Positions 1 to 8,733 of a stretch of 64,000 nucleotides of DNA are shown here, in pieces. The notes below the pieces were generated by a model. That model was not told the DNA's origin. It saw nothing but the letters and a program-made list of their open reading frames with translations, and did no database searches. The stretch spans positions 46,251 to 110,250 of the forward strand of contig NZ_KB907350.1 in the NCBI RefSeq assembly GCF_000381985.1. The letters run 5' to 3'. Every line of letters begins with the position of its first letter. Within the stretch, counting starts at the first letter, position 1. Source of the stretch: Novispirillum itersonii subsp. itersonii ATCC 12639. GTDB lineage: Bacteria > Pseudomonadota > Alphaproteobacteria > Rhodospirillales > Rhodospirillaceae. The translations under genes and the position numbers were made by a program.

Positions 1-1704
1 ACCCGGGTGGAAGAACAGCACAACCGAGGCAATCGACAGCGCCGCCGACATACCAAGGCCGACATTGCGGCCCTTCATGAACTGAATATTGGTGTTTTCC
101 GGGAACAGACGCAGCTTGGTCCCCACGGCCAGCGTCACCGGGCGGGTCTTACGCCACCACGACGCCACCATCAGACGCACCAGCGTCACCGCCGTGAACA
201 TCGACACCACAATGCCGAGGCTGATGGTGATCGCAAAGCCACGGATCGTCCCCGTCCCGACGGAATACAGGAACAGCATCTTGATCAGGGTGGTGGCATT
301 GGCATCGACGATGGTCGAGTAAGCCCGCTTGAACCCGGTCTCAATCGCCGCCATCGGGCCTTTGCCCTTGCGGGTTTCTTCCCGGATGCGCTCATTGACC
401 AGAATGTTGGCATCAACCGCCAGCCCCAGCGACAGCAGCAGACCGGCAATACCCGGCAATGTCAGGGTTGCCCCCAGCACCGACAGGGCACCGACCGCCA
501 TGGCAAGGTTAACGAACAGTGCAATATTGGCATACAGGCCGAAGCGGCCATAGGTCATCGCCATAAAGGCAACCACCAGCACAAACCCGACGATCACACT
601 GATGACCCCGGCGCGGATCGAGTCTGCCCCGAGATCGGGGCCAACGGTCCGCTCTTCCACCACGGTCAGCGGAGCGGGGAGCGCACCGGCACGCAGCAGA
701 ACCGCCAGATCATTGGCTGACGCCGCATTAAAGGAGCCGGAAATCTGCCCCCGCCCCCCGAGGATCGGTTCACGGATCACCGGGGCGCTGATGATTTTAC
801 CGTCCAGCACAATCGCAAACGGCTTGCCGACATTCCGGGTGGTGATGTCCGCAAATTTCTTGCCGCCGATATCATCGAAGGAGAAGCCGACCAGCCATTC
901 GCCGGTCCGCTGATCGGTCGAGGGGCGGGCATCAGAAAGGTGCGAGCCATCCAGCTCAATCTGGCGGCGGATCAGCGCCATCTGACCGGCAGAGCGGTCA
1001 TCAGCCATCGGCAGCCACTGCATCCCGGCCGGGGCCGGGCTGCCGGGACGGACCGTACTGTCCCCCAGCAGATGGAAGGTCATCTTCGCGGTCTGACCAA
1101 GCAGGGCCTTGATGCGGGTCGGGTCCGCCAGACCCGGCAGCTGCACGACGATACGGTCTTCCCCCTGACGGGCAATCAGCGGTTCCGCCACGCCGCTCTG
1201 GTCGATACGGCGACGGACGATTTCAATAGACTGCCCGACAGTCTGGCGGGCCCGTTCCTGCAAAGCCTTTTCATTTGGCACCAGCGAGACGGACGGACCA
1301 TCCACGGTAATGTCAAATTCCTTCACAGTCGTCGTGCCGATCTGGATACCGGCATCAACGGTGTTCAGGGCAGTCCGGGCGGCATCGGCCTGCGCGGTAT
1401 CGACCAGCGCAAACCGCACACTGGTGTCATCGGCTGTCAGACCGGTGTAACGCACCTTGGCGTCACGCAGAACCTGACGGACGCTATCCGCCTGATTCTC
1501 CATCCGCTCTTTCCGCAGGGCCGCCAGATCGACCTTCAGCATCAGGTAAGATCCGCCCTGAAGATCAAGGCCCAGATTAACCCGGTTAAGCGGCAACCAT
1601 GACGGCATTGCCCCGGCGGGGAGGAGGTTGGGGGCCGCCAGCAGCACGCCGACCAGACACACCAGAAGGATGAGACCCGTCTTCAGACGGGAAAAATACA
1701 GCAT
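1..1704 (-). CDS. secD: SecDF protein translocase subunit (SecD part plus start of fused SecF), partial
   Basis: Accessory membrane subunit of the Sec translocase that uses the proton gradient to help pull secreted proteins out of SecYEG. The 568 visible residues begin with ATG at 1704, followed by a membrane segment at about residues 7-25 and the SecD signature LGLDLQGG. After a periplasmic region come five membrane helices, including GIAGLLLSLGLAVDANILVNE with the conserved Asp of the SecD/SecF core. SecD would be expected to end near residue 527. Here the frame runs on without a stop into a SecF-like start (KLRLFPENTNIQFMKGRNV, then a new membrane helix), so the gene looks like a SecD-SecF fusion, as in Bacillus and some alphaproteobacteria. 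The 3' end lies outside the window. Identification as SecD is firm; the fusion rests on about 40 residues. Confidence 0.93.
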   Translation of the reverse strand, partial: MLYFSRLKTGLILLVCLVGVLLAAPNLLPAGAMPSWLPLNRVNLGLDLQGGSYLMLKVDLAALRKERMENQADSVRQVLRDAKVRYTGLTADDTSVRFALVDTAQADAARTALNTVDAGIQIGTTTVKEFDITVDGPSVSLVPNEKALQERARQTVGQSIEIVRRRIDQSGVAEPLIARQGEDRIVVQLPGLADPTRIKALLGQTAKMTFHLLGDSTVRPGSPAPAGMQWLPMADDRSAGQMALIRRQIELDGSHLSDARPSTDQRTGEWLVGFSFDDIGGKKFADITTRNVGKPFAIVLDGKIISAPVIREPILGGRGQISGSFNAASANDLAVLLRAGALPAPLTVVEERTVGPDLGADSIRAGVISVIVGFVLVVAFMAMTYGRFGLYANIALFVNLAMAVGALSVLGATLTLPGIAGLLLSLGLAVDANILVNERIREETRKGKGPMAAIETGFKRAYSTIVDANATTLIKMLFLYSVGTGTIRGFAITISLGIVVSMFTAVTLVRLMVASWWRKTRPVTLAVGTKLRLFPENTNIQFMKGRNVGLGMSAALSIASVVLFFHPG

Positions 1705-1953
1705 GGGGACAGCCCTGTCGGTTCAGAGTGAGTTTGCCCGGCACAATAGCAGACCTTTCGCCGTGAACAACCCTGTGAACAGACCTTTTGGGGGTATTGT
1801 CACAGTGCGCTATCCGCCTGCGTCACCATGGCCTCACCGGCATATAAGGCGGATTTTCCAAAGAGCAAGAACGCATTCCACACCGCATGCCGTGGACAAT
1901 CAGGGGGAACTGTGTCACTCACAGGGTCTCTCTTCTGCCCGGATATGATATCC

Positions 1954-2856
1954 ATGCGCCCGACCCAGCTTGATACCTTCGCGATGACCACCATGGTGCT
2001 GCTGTGCGCCACCTGGGGCCTGACCCAACCCACCGTGAAGATGGCAGCCGCCGAAATCGGACCGGTCCTGCAAGGGGGGCTGCGCTGCCTGATCGCCGCC
2101 GTACTGGTGCTCCTGTGGTGTCGGCTGCGGGGAATCCGTCTGTTCGACCACGATGGCAGCCTGAAGGGTGGCCTGCTGGTCGGCGCCCTGTTTGCCGCGG
2201 AATTTGCCGCCCTGTTCAAGGGGCTTGAATACACACAGGCTGCCCGGGCCGTACTGTTTCTTTATTGCGCCCCCTTTGTCGTTGCTCTCGGCGGGCACTT
2301 TAAGCTGGGGGAAAAACTGGCCCCCGTACAATGGCTCGGCCTGACCTGCGCCTTCATCGGGCTGCTGGTCGGTATGGGCGACAGCCTGAGCCTGCCCGGC
2401 GGACAGGAGCTGATCGGAGATCTTCTTGCGCTTATCGCCGGACTGCTGTGGGCGGCAACCACGCTGGCAATCCGCATGACCCGGGCTGGTGCTGTCACGC
2501 CTGCCAAAACCCTGCTGTATCAGCTGGGCACGTCAGTTGTCGTGATGATCCCGCTGGGACTGATGATGGGTGAGACATGGCCGCACTTCGGCACCCTGTC
2601 AGAAACGGCGTGGGGCGTTCTGCTGTTTCAGGGAATTATCATCACCTTTGCCAGCTATCTGATGTGGTTTTCTTTGGTGTCGCGATATCCGGTCGGGCTG
2701 CTGTCAGCGTTTTCATTCCTGACCCCGCTGTTTGGTATGGCTTTCGGGGCGCTGCTGCTGGGCGAACGCCTGACCCTGCCGTTCCTGTCTGCCGCAGTAC
2801 TGGTCGGCCTCGGCATCTGGCTGGTTAACCGGCGGCGGGTGAAAATCGCCGGTTGA
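1954..2856 (+). CDS. EamA/DMT-family transporter
   Basis: Predicted inner-membrane permease of the drug/metabolite transporter superfamily, about 300 residues with roughly ten hydrophobic helices in two EamA repeats. The first repeat starts near CATWGLTQPTVKM and the second near GLLWAATTLAIRM; the protein ends in the short basic tail NRRRVKIAG usual for this family. The substrate cannot be read from sequence; members export amino acids, metabolites or drugs. ATG at 1954 (or 1945, giving three more residues) places the first helix at the terminus as in the family. A longer frame opens at 1828, but the added residues look non-coding. No strong ribosome site is visible. It stands alone, divergent from secDF and upstream of tRNA-Gln. 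Confidence 0.85.
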   Translation: MRPTQLDTFAMTTMVLLCATWGLTQPTVKMAAAEIGPVLQGGLRCLIAAVLVLLWCRLRGIRLFDHDGSLKGGLLVGALFAAEFAALFKGLEYTQAARAVLFLYCAPFVVALGGHFKLGEKLAPVQWLGLTCAFIGLLVGMGDSLSLPGGQELIGDLLALIAGLLWAATTLAIRMTRAGAVTPAKTLLYQLGTSVVVMIPLGLMMGETWPHFGTLSETAWGVLLFQGIIITFASYLMWFSLVSRYPVGLLSAFSFLTPLFGMAFGALLLGERLTLPFLSAAVLVGLGIWLVNRRRVKIAG

Positions 2857-2898
2857 CCCCCGGTCAGGCTTTCCTGAAAAAACAGGGCAAAGAAGGTC

Positions 2899-2927
2899 TT
2901 GCGTCGTGAAACGGAATCCCCTATTTT
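2899..2927 (+). promoter_or_regulatory. possible promoter for tRNA-Gln
   Basis: TTGCGT (2899-2904), a 17-base spacer and TATTTT (2922-2927) precede the tRNA by about 44 bases. The spacing is ideal but both hexamers are imperfect, so this is only a reasonable candidate. Confidence 0.35.
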
Positions 2928-2970
2928 GCCGCCCTCACGACGGCCCGGCCTTAGCCGGAAGTTGTTCTGA

Positions 2971-3045
2971 TGGGGTGTCGCCAAGCGGTAAGGCAACGGT
3001 TTTTGGTACCGTCATACCTAGGTTCGAATCCTAGCACCCCAGCCA
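2971..3045 (+). tRNA. tRNA-Gln (anticodon TTG)
   Basis: A full cloverleaf can be drawn. The acceptor arm TGGGGTG (2971-2977) pairs with CACCCCA (3035-3041). The anticodon stem ACGGT/ACCGT encloses the 7-base loop TTTTGGT, so the anticodon is TTG (3003-3005) and reads CAA/CAG glutamine codons. The T arm contains GGTTCGAATC. The discriminator is G3042 and CCA is encoded at 3043-3045. A rho-independent terminator follows at 3091. Confidence 0.96.
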
Positions 3046-3090
3046 ACTCTCTTTCCGCAGTGATCCGCTGATGCCCGGAAAGACCAGAGA

Positions 3091-3118
3091 AAGCCACGGT
3101 TTGCGCCGTGGCTTTTTT
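3091..3118 (+). terminator. rho-independent terminator after tRNA-Gln
   Basis: GCCACGG (3093-3099) and CCGTGGC (3106-3112) form a perfect 7-bp stem with a 6-base loop, followed by six T residues (3113-3118). Confidence 0.85.
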
Positions 3119-3204
3119 CGTGGCCGTCCGCCCCCATCCGTTGGCAGCCGCAAAAATTGTTGGTATTTTTTGGCCCAGATACCAACGTTCTAAGGCTGGA
3201 TCCC

Positions 3205-4116
3205 ATGCCTGCCGAAACCGTCACCGATCACTGGCTAACCGCTGCCGACGGAACCCGCCTGCGCCTGTGTGAATATGGGGAGGCCCCAAGATCGCTGCTG
3301 ATTCTGCCCGGACGGACAGAACCTGTTGAAAAATATTCTGAAACTGTCGAGCGCCTGCTTCATCACGGCTGGACCGTCTTTGTCGCCGACTGGCGTGGTC
3401 AGGGCCGCTCCGGCGGGCGCCCGGCCCATAACCCGCAGATCGGCCATGCCGAAGATTTTGACATTCACGTCAGCGATCTGGCCCTGTTCCTGCGGGCCGT
3501 GCAGGCAGCCAATCCGCTTGGCCCGATCACCCTTCTTGCCCACAGCATGGGCGGCGGCATCGCGCTGCGCTATCTCCAGACCACACCGCATCCCCCGGCA
3601 GCGCTAAGGCAGGTCATCACCCTGGGCGCAATGATCACCCTGCCAAAGCAAAGCCTGCCGCATACCTGCGTGCGCCTGATCGCGGACATTGCCTGCGCGC
3701 TCGGTAAAGGGCAGCAGTATGCGCTGGGGCAAGGGGACTGGGGCAGCAAGGACCGTGACTTTACCGACAATGGCCGCACCTCTGACCCTGCCCGCTTTGC
3801 CCGTGAAGTCATTCTGCTGACCGATCATCCGGATCTGAGGGTCGGCGGCCCAAGCTGGGGATGGGTGCGCGCCGCCCTGCGCCTGTCTGCCCGCCTGGAA
3901 CCCGGCTTCATCGCGCCGGTGCCCCTGCATCTGTTGCAGGGCGATCAGGATCCCTACGTTCCCCTGCCCGTGCTGCGTCGGTTTCACAGCCGGGTCGGCA
4001 ACAGCACCCTGACCCTGCTGCCCGGTGCCCTGCACGAGCCGTTGATGGAACGGGATGAGATACAGGCCGCCGTCTGGGCAGTCCTTGACCGGCTGCTGCA
4101 ACAGGGACCGCCATAA
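3205..4116 (+). CDS. alpha/beta hydrolase, lysophospholipase/monoacylglycerol lipase type
   Basis: Predicted serine hydrolase of the Hydrolase_4 (S33-like) family, 303 residues and probably cytoplasmic because no signal peptide is seen. The nucleophile elbow is AHSMGGG with Ser114. The acid is probably Asp249 (GDQDPYVP) and the base His277 (GALHEP), all in canonical order and spacing. An oxyanion region ILPGRTEPVEKY and the YSE/DWRGQGRSGG segment typical of monoglyceride lipase-like proteins are present. The natural substrate is unknown; lysophospholipids or acylglycerols are the usual ones for the family. ATG at 3205 is preceded by AAGG at 3192; the upstream TTG at 3157 would add non-homologous residues. 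It is a single gene between two terminators. Confidence 0.85.
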   Translation: MPAETVTDHWLTAADGTRLRLCEYGEAPRSLLILPGRTEPVEKYSETVERLLHHGWTVFVADWRGQGRSGGRPAHNPQIGHAEDFDIHVSDLALFLRAVQAANPLGPITLLAHSMGGGIALRYLQTTPHPPAALRQVITLGAMITLPKQSLPHTCVRLIADIACALGKGQQYALGQGDWGSKDRDFTDNGRTSDPARFAREVILLTDHPDLRVGGPSWGWVRAALRLSARLEPGFIAPVPLHLLQGDQDPYVPLPVLRRFHSRVGNSTLTLLPGALHEPLMERDEIQAAVWAVLDRLLQQGPP

Positions 4117-4121
4117 AAGAA

Positions 4122-4151
4122 AAGCGTGCCGGGATAAAACCCGACACGCTT
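4122..4151 (-). terminator. terminator between the hydrolase gene and eda
   Basis: AAGCGTGCCGGG (4122-4133) and CCCGACACGCTT (4140-4151) form a 12-bp arm with one mismatch. Read on the minus strand it is followed by TTTTCTTTT, so it most likely ends the edd-eda transcript. It also lies just after the plus-strand hydrolase stop. Confidence 0.7.
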
Positions 4152-4244
4152 GGGGTCATGATGACAGGGATACTGGAGTTTGTCCGCTCTGCGCACCGCT
4201 GCGCGATCCCTGCATCAGACCTGCAACTTTTCCACCCGGCAGGT

Positions 4245-4874
4245 TTATCCGCCGAGAGCACTCGCTTCAGAAGCCAGTGCCGTAATCTTCGCCCAGTCCC
4301 CGGCGGCCACAGCCGCATCCGGGGTCAGCCAGCTTCCGCCGACTGCCGCCACATTGGGCAGCGCCAGATAGCCGGGGGCCGAAGCCGCATCAATCCCGCC
4401 GGTCGGGCAGAAAGTCAGGTGCGGCAGCGGGCCGCCTATTGCCTTCAGCAGCGCTTTTCCGCCCACGGCTTCCGCCGGGAACAGCTTCAGCACACCATAG
4501 CCCTGATCCTGCGCTTCCATCGCTTCCGTCGGGGTGGCAACACCGGGAATCAGAGGAATCCCGCAGCTCCGCCCCGCCGCAGCCAGCCGTGACGGCAGGC
4601 CGGGGCTGATCGCAAAGGCGGCCCCGGCATCCACCGCCTGCGCCAGCTGGTCAGGGGTGCAGACCGTTCCGGCCCCAACCACCGCCTGCGGCACCGCGTC
4701 GCGGATGGCACGAATGGCAGCCAGTGCTGCATCGGTCCGCAGGGTGACTTCCAGCGCACGGATCCCACCGGCCACCAGAGCATGCGCCAGATCAACCGCC
4801 CGCGCCGCATCGCGGATGACGATCACCGGCATCACCGGTGACAGACGCAGAACTGACAGGGCATCAAGGGTCAT
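4245..4874 (-). CDS. eda: 2-dehydro-3-deoxyphosphogluconate (KDPG) aldolase
   Basis: Cleaves KDPG to pyruvate and glyceraldehyde 3-phosphate, the last step of the Entner-Doudoroff pathway. It is 209 residues (E. coli Eda has 213). The Schiff-base lysine is in GVLKLFPAEA (Lys130), the catalytic glutamate in ALEVTLRTD, and the phosphate-binding segment is FCPTGGI. The first five glycine-rich turns and the VGAGTV motif match class I KDPG aldolases. ATG at 4874 is chosen because AAGGAG lies about 9 bases upstream, overlapping the edd stop; an in-frame ATG at 4910 would lie inside edd. It is co-transcribed with edd (13-base gap) and ends before a hairpin terminator. Confidence 0.95.
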   Translation of the reverse strand: MTLDALSVLRLSPVMPVIVIRDAARAVDLAHALVAGGIRALEVTLRTDAALAAIRAIRDAVPQAVVGAGTVCTPDQLAQAVDAGAAFAISPGLPSRLAAAGRSCGIPLIPGVATPTEAMEAQDQGYGVLKLFPAEAVGGKALLKAIGGPLPHLTFCPTGGIDAASAPGYLALPNVAAVGGSWLTPDAAVAAGDWAKITALASEASALGG

Positions 4875-4887
4875 GGCCGTCATCTCC

Positions 4888-6747
4888 TTACACGGCAACC
4901 GCATCGGCATCAGCCCACAGCGGATGGGCGAAAGTCATCGCCCCGGTTTCGGCGCTGGTCGCCAGCTGGCGCATCCCGCCGAACAGATCCCGCCCGATCC
5001 CGGAGACAGAGCGGGAAAAATCAGGAACAGCGACATCGCGCCCCTGCCACACCTCAGCCGGGACCAAGACGTCCAGTATTCCTGCCTCAGCATCCAGCCG
5101 CAGCAGGTCACCGTCGCGGACCTTCGCCAGCGGCCCGCCGACAGAGGCTTCCGGCGACAGATGGATCGCGGCAGGCACCTTGCCGGATGCCCCGGACATC
5201 CGCCCGTCGGTGACCAGTGCCACCCGAAAGCCACGGTCCTGCAACACGGCCAGCGGCGGGGTCAGCTTATGCAGCTCCGGCATGCCATTGATGCGCGGCC
5301 CCTGAAAGCGGACGACGGCAATAAAATCACGTTCCAGCTCGCCACGCCGGAAAGCTGCCAGCAGGTCATTCTGATCATCAAAGACCAGCGCCGGGGCTTC
5401 AACGATCCGGTGCTCCGTCTTAACCGCTGACACCTTGATCACTGCCCGCCCCAGCGGCCCGGTCAGCAGACGCAGCCCACCATCGGCGGAAAACGGCTCC
5501 GCCAGCGGGCGCAGCACTGATGCGTCCGCGCTGACAGCGGGCACATCGCGCCAGTCAAGGCCACTGTTGCTCAGGCAGGCTTCTTTGGCATGCGCCCGCA
5601 GACCGGTGCCCAGAATGGTGGTGACATCTTCGTGCAACAGCCCGCCGTCAATCAGCTCCCGCATCACAAAGCCGATGCCGCCTGCCGCCTGCACATGGTT
5701 CACATCCGCCTTCCCATTGGGGTAGGCACGCATCAGCAGCGGCACCACGGCCGACAGATCATGGAAATCATCCCACGTCAGGGCGATACCGGCGGCCCGG
5801 GCAATCGCCACCAGATGCAGGGTGTGATTGGTTGATCCGCCGGTGGCCATCAGACCGACCACCGCATTCAGGATTGCCCGCTCATCAATCACCCGGGCAA
5901 TCGGGGTATAGCGGTCCGCCCCGGCGGCAATCTCAACCGCCACGGCGGCGGCGTGCTCGGTCAGGGCCTGCCGCAGCGGCGTGCCGGGATTGACGAAGGC
6001 CGTACCCGGCAGATGCAGGCCCAGCAGCTCCATCAGCATCTGGTTGGAATTGGCGGTCCCATAAAAGGTACAGGTGCCCGGGCCGTGATAAGATGCCATT
6101 TCCGATGCCAGAAGCGCATCACGGCCAACCTTGCCTTCCGCATAAAGCTGCCGGACCTTCGCCTTCTCATCATTGGCAAGACCACTGGTCATCGGCCCGG
6201 CCGGAACAAACACTGCAGGAAGATGCCCAAAACTCAGCGCCCCGATCAGCAGGCCGGGGACGATCTTATCGCAGACGCCCAGATACAGCGCGGCGTCAAA
6301 CATCTGATGGGACAGGGCAATGGCGGTGCCCATGGCAATCACATCGCGGGAGAACAGGGACAGCTCCATCCCCTCGTATCCCTGCGTCACACCGTCACAC
6401 ATCGCAGGCACTCCGCCCGCCACCTGCGCGGTTGCCCCCAGACGCTCCGCCGCCGCCTTCAGCAGCGCCGGATACTGTTCCAGCGGCTGATGGGCTGACA
6501 GCATATCGTTATAGGCGGTGACAATCCCCAGATTGGGGCCGGTCGGACCGGTCAGCCGGGCCTTGGCCGCATCGGGCATTGCCGCACAGGCATGTGCCAG
6601 ATTAGTGCAGGACAACGCCCCCCGCTGCGCCCGCCCGGCCCGCGCCTCTTCAGCAGCACGCACGCCATCCAGATACCGGCGGCGGGTCGGCCCGCTGCGG
6701 GTTATCAGGCGATCCGTTACGGATGCAAGAACGGGGTTAAGGGACAT
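4888..6747 (-). CDS. edd: phosphogluconate dehydratase
   Basis: Converts 6-phosphogluconate to KDPG, the committed step of the Entner-Doudoroff pathway. The 619-residue length matches Edd and is longer than the related IlvD. Family segments are present: [17 protein letters not shown] near the N-terminus, [21 protein letters not shown], the cysteine in [25 protein letters not shown], and the C-terminal [21 protein letters not shown]. The cysteines at CDGVTQG, CDKI and GTCTF fit Fe-S cluster ligands. The gene is divergent from pgl and its promoter overlaps a HexR-like palindrome at 6783-6797, so induction by sugar acids through HexR is likely. Confidence 0.96.
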   Translation of the reverse strand: MSLNPVLASVTDRLITRSGPTRRRYLDGVRAAEEARAGRAQRGALSCTNLAHACAAMPDAAKARLTGPTGPNLGIVTAYNDMLSAHQPLEQYPALLKAAAERLGATAQVAGGVPAMCDGVTQGYEGMELSLFSRDVIAMGTAIALSHQMFDAALYLGVCDKIVPGLLIGALSFGHLPAVFVPAGPMTSGLANDEKAKVRQLYAEGKVGRDALLASEMASYHGPGTCTFYGTANSNQMLMELLGLHLPGTAFVNPGTPLRQALTEHAAAVAVEIAAGADRYTPIARVIDERAILNAVVGLMATGGSTNHTLHLVAIARAAGIALTWDDFHDLSAVVPLLMRAYPNGKADVNHVQAAGGIGFVMRELIDGGLLHEDVTTILGTGLRAHAKEACLSNSGLDWRDVPAVSADASVLRPLAEPFSADGGLRLLTGPLGRAVIKVSAVKTEHRIVEAPALVFDDQNDLLAAFRRGELERDFIAVVRFQGPRINGMPELHKLTPPLAVLQDRGFRVALVTDGRMSGASGKVPAAIHLSPEASVGGPLAKVRDGDLLRLDAEAGILDVLVPAEVWQGRDVAVPDFSRSVSGIGRDLFGGMRQLATSAETGAMTFAHPLWADADAVAV

Positions 6748-6780
6748 CGCAGGCTCCGGTCGGCCACGAAAGGCAGCGGG

Positions 6781-6809
6781 ACTGTAGTTTTGCTACACCG
6801 GTTTGGCAA
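6781..6809 (-). promoter_or_regulatory. edd-eda promoter
   Basis: Read on the minus strand: TTGCCA (6809-6804), a 17-base spacer, then TACAGT (6786-6781). It lies about 34 bases upstream of the edd start. The palindrome at 6783-6797 occupies the spacer and most of the -10 box, so a bound repressor would block RNA polymerase directly. Confidence 0.65.
6783..6797. promoter_or_regulatory. HexR-like operator, edd side
   Basis: TGTAGTTTTGCTACA is a 15-base inverted repeat (TGTAG/CTACA) matching the known proteobacterial HexR pattern TGTA-N7-TACA. hexR itself lies in this locus at 8734. Its position over the edd promoter supports repression. The site assignment is inferred from motif plus context. 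Confidence 0.7.
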
Positions 6810-6880
6810 CAATTTTTGCACCGCATCACAAAATCTTCGCCAAGATTCCTGTTGAAAGGCTGAACCTCTGCGGCACAGGA

Positions 6881-6895
6881 TGTAACAATACTACA
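6881..6895. promoter_or_regulatory. HexR-like operator, pgl side
   Basis: TGTAACAATACTACA has the same TGTA-N7-TACA architecture as the site at 6783. It ends 20 bases before the pgl start codon, so it probably overlaps the start of the pgl-glk-hexR transcript and gives autoregulation. Confidence 0.62.
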
Positions 6896-6915
6896 AAAGA
6901 TCCCGGATTCTGCCA

Positions 6916-7596
6916 ATGCCGCCCCTTCATCGCTTTCCGTCCGCCGCCGTCGCCACCGCTGCGCTGGCTGATGCCATCGCCGCGACTCTGCTGGCCTGCC
7001 TGACCCGGCAGGACCGGGCCGTGCTGGCTGTTTCCGGCGGGCGCTCCCCGGTTCCGCTGTTTCAGACCCTCAGGGAGCGGGATCTGCCGTGGCAGCGCGT
7101 TACCATCACCCTTGTTGATGAACGCTGCCTGCCTTCTGACCACCCCGACAGCAACGCCCGGCTGGTGCGGACCCATCTGCTGGCCGGTCGTGCCGCGACC
7201 GCCTGCTTCAGGCCGCTGTGGCTTCAGCCCGCAACGCCGGAGGACCTGATCAGTAACGCCATAAAACAATGGCAGACACCGGATCTAACCCTGCTGGGCA
7301 TGGGCGAAGATGGGCATACCGCATCCCTGTTCCCCGGCGCGACAAATCTGACGACCGGACTGGCCGCGGATACGGCAGCCCCCCTGCTGCTGATTGATCC
7401 ACCCACCGCCCCGCACCGGCGCATCAGCATGACGGCGGCGGAAATTGCCCGCAGCCGACAGGTTTTTCTTTCGATTGCCGGGGACGCCAAACTGTCTGTT
7501 CTGCAGCAGGCCCTGACAGCTCCCTCCCCGGCGCTGCCGGTTGGTGTGGTCCTGACCCGCTGCCCGACGGCACAGATTTTTGCCAGCGAGATCTGA
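6916..7596 (+). CDS. pgl: 6-phosphogluconolactonase
   Basis: Hydrolyses 6-phosphogluconolactone to 6-phosphogluconate, feeding Edd. It is 226 residues, typical for the DevB/Pgl family (glucosamine-6-phosphate isomerase fold). Diagnostic segments are AVSGGRSPVPLF (substrate loop), TLVDERCLP, SNARLVR and LLGMGEDGHTASLFPG. It starts at ATG 6916, about 20 bases after a HexR-like palindrome, and heads pgl-glk-hexR. The glucose-6-phosphate dehydrogenase gene zwf, often next to pgl, is absent from the window and must be elsewhere. Confidence 0.93.
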   Translation: MPPLHRFPSAAVATAALADAIAATLLACLTRQDRAVLAVSGGRSPVPLFQTLRERDLPWQRVTITLVDERCLPSDHPDSNARLVRTHLLAGRAATACFRPLWLQPATPEDLISNAIKQWQTPDLTLLGMGEDGHTASLFPGATNLTTGLAADTAAPLLLIDPPTAPHRRISMTAAEIARSRQVFLSIAGDAKLSVLQQALTAPSPALPVGVVLTRCPTAQIFASEI

Positions 7597-7729
7597 ATCC
7601 CCTCAGACTCCTGACATTTCAACCGCCAGAGCTTTTGCGCCCCCGGCCTTTTGCACCCTTGACCTTCCGGCTGAAGGCGACAACAAAGAAAACGATAAAA
7701 AACAGAACAGTCAAAGGGAGCCGACGCCC

Positions 7730-8719
7730 ATGTCCACATCATCCTATCCACGCCTGCTGGGCGACATCGGCGGCACCAATGCCCGGTTTGCGCTGGAAAC
7801 CGCCCCCGGCGTCATCGAGGCACTGCTGATTCTGCCAACCCGGGAACATCCCGGATTTGCCGATGCCCTGAAGGCTTATCTTGAGCGCACCGGCGTCACC
7901 GGGCTCCGCCATGCGGCGATCGGTATTGCCACCGCTGTCACCGGCGACCATGTCAGCATGACCAACCACCCGTGGGCGTTTTCGATCGAAGACATCCGCA
8001 CCGCATTCGGCCTCGATACCTTTCTGGTTCTCAACGATTTCACCATCCTTGCTCTGTCTCTGCCGCGCCTGCCTGCGCAGGATCTGGAACAGATCGGTGG
8101 CGGTACGGCCCGCAATGGGGCCAAAGCCCTGATCGGTCCCGGCACCGGCCTTGGTGTCTCCGGGCTTCTCCCCTCTGCCGCCGGCTGGATTCCGCTGGCC
8201 GGAGAAGGGGGACATGTGGCGTTTTCCCCCTGCACCGAGGAAGAAGAGGCCCTCGCCCGCTTCGCCCGGGCCGAGCTGGGTGTCGCCCATCTCTCAGCCG
8301 AACGCCTGATCACCGGATCGGGGCTGGAGCTGATCGACCGATTCCTGACCGCGCAGGGGCAGGCCCCCGGCGTTGCCCCCCGTCCGGCCCCTGACATTTC
8401 CCGCGCCGGGCTGGACGGAAGCTGTCCGCGCGCCGTGGCAGCCCTGACCCTGTTCTGCGCCCTGTTCGGCACGGCTGCCGCCAATCTGGCCCTGACGCTT
8501 GGCGCCATCGGCGGGCTGTATATCGGCGGCGGTATTATTCCACGCTTCGGGGCTTTTTTCGCAGCCTCACCGTTCCGGTCACGGTTTGAGGCGCAGGGGC
8601 GCCTGAGTGCCTATCTGGCGCCGATCCCGGTGTATGTCATTCACAGCCCGACACCGGCCCTGCTGGGGGCCGCCAACGCCCTTGACCAGCACCTTGCCGT
8701 CACCAAAACTCTGGCCTGA
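7730..8719 (+). CDS. glk: glucokinase
   Basis: ATP-dependent phosphorylation of glucose to glucose 6-phosphate in the cytoplasm. It is 329 residues, the size of the E. coli-type Glk family (not the ROK family). Phosphate-binding motifs are GDIGGTNARFAL at the N-terminus and LIGPGTGLGVSGL in the middle. The glucose-binding region contains VLNDFTILALSLP with the catalytic-type Asp and GEGGHVAFSP; the C-terminal adenosine-site segment is GGLYIGGGIIPRFG. ATG at 7730 follows AAAGGGAG with 9 bases between; the frame is open from 7580 but that extension is non-homologous. A 133-base gap separates it from pgl, and hexR follows 14 bases later. Confidence 0.93.
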   Translation: MSTSSYPRLLGDIGGTNARFALETAPGVIEALLILPTREHPGFADALKAYLERTGVTGLRHAAIGIATAVTGDHVSMTNHPWAFSIEDIRTAFGLDTFLVLNDFTILALSLPRLPAQDLEQIGGGTARNGAKALIGPGTGLGVSGLLPSAAGWIPLAGEGGHVAFSPCTEEEEALARFARAELGVAHLSAERLITGSGLELIDRFLTAQGQAPGVAPRPAPDISRAGLDGSCPRAVAALTLFCALFGTAAANLALTLGAIGGLYIGGGIIPRFGAFFAASPFRSRFEAQGRLSAYLAPIPVYVIHSPTPALLGAANALDQHLAVTKTLA

Positions 8720-8733
8720 GGACCGATCTGCGG

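Noticed and set aside
7..720. Plus-strand frame at the left edge
   Set aside because: Antisense of the SecDF gene, rich in His/Gln/Arg and without homology.
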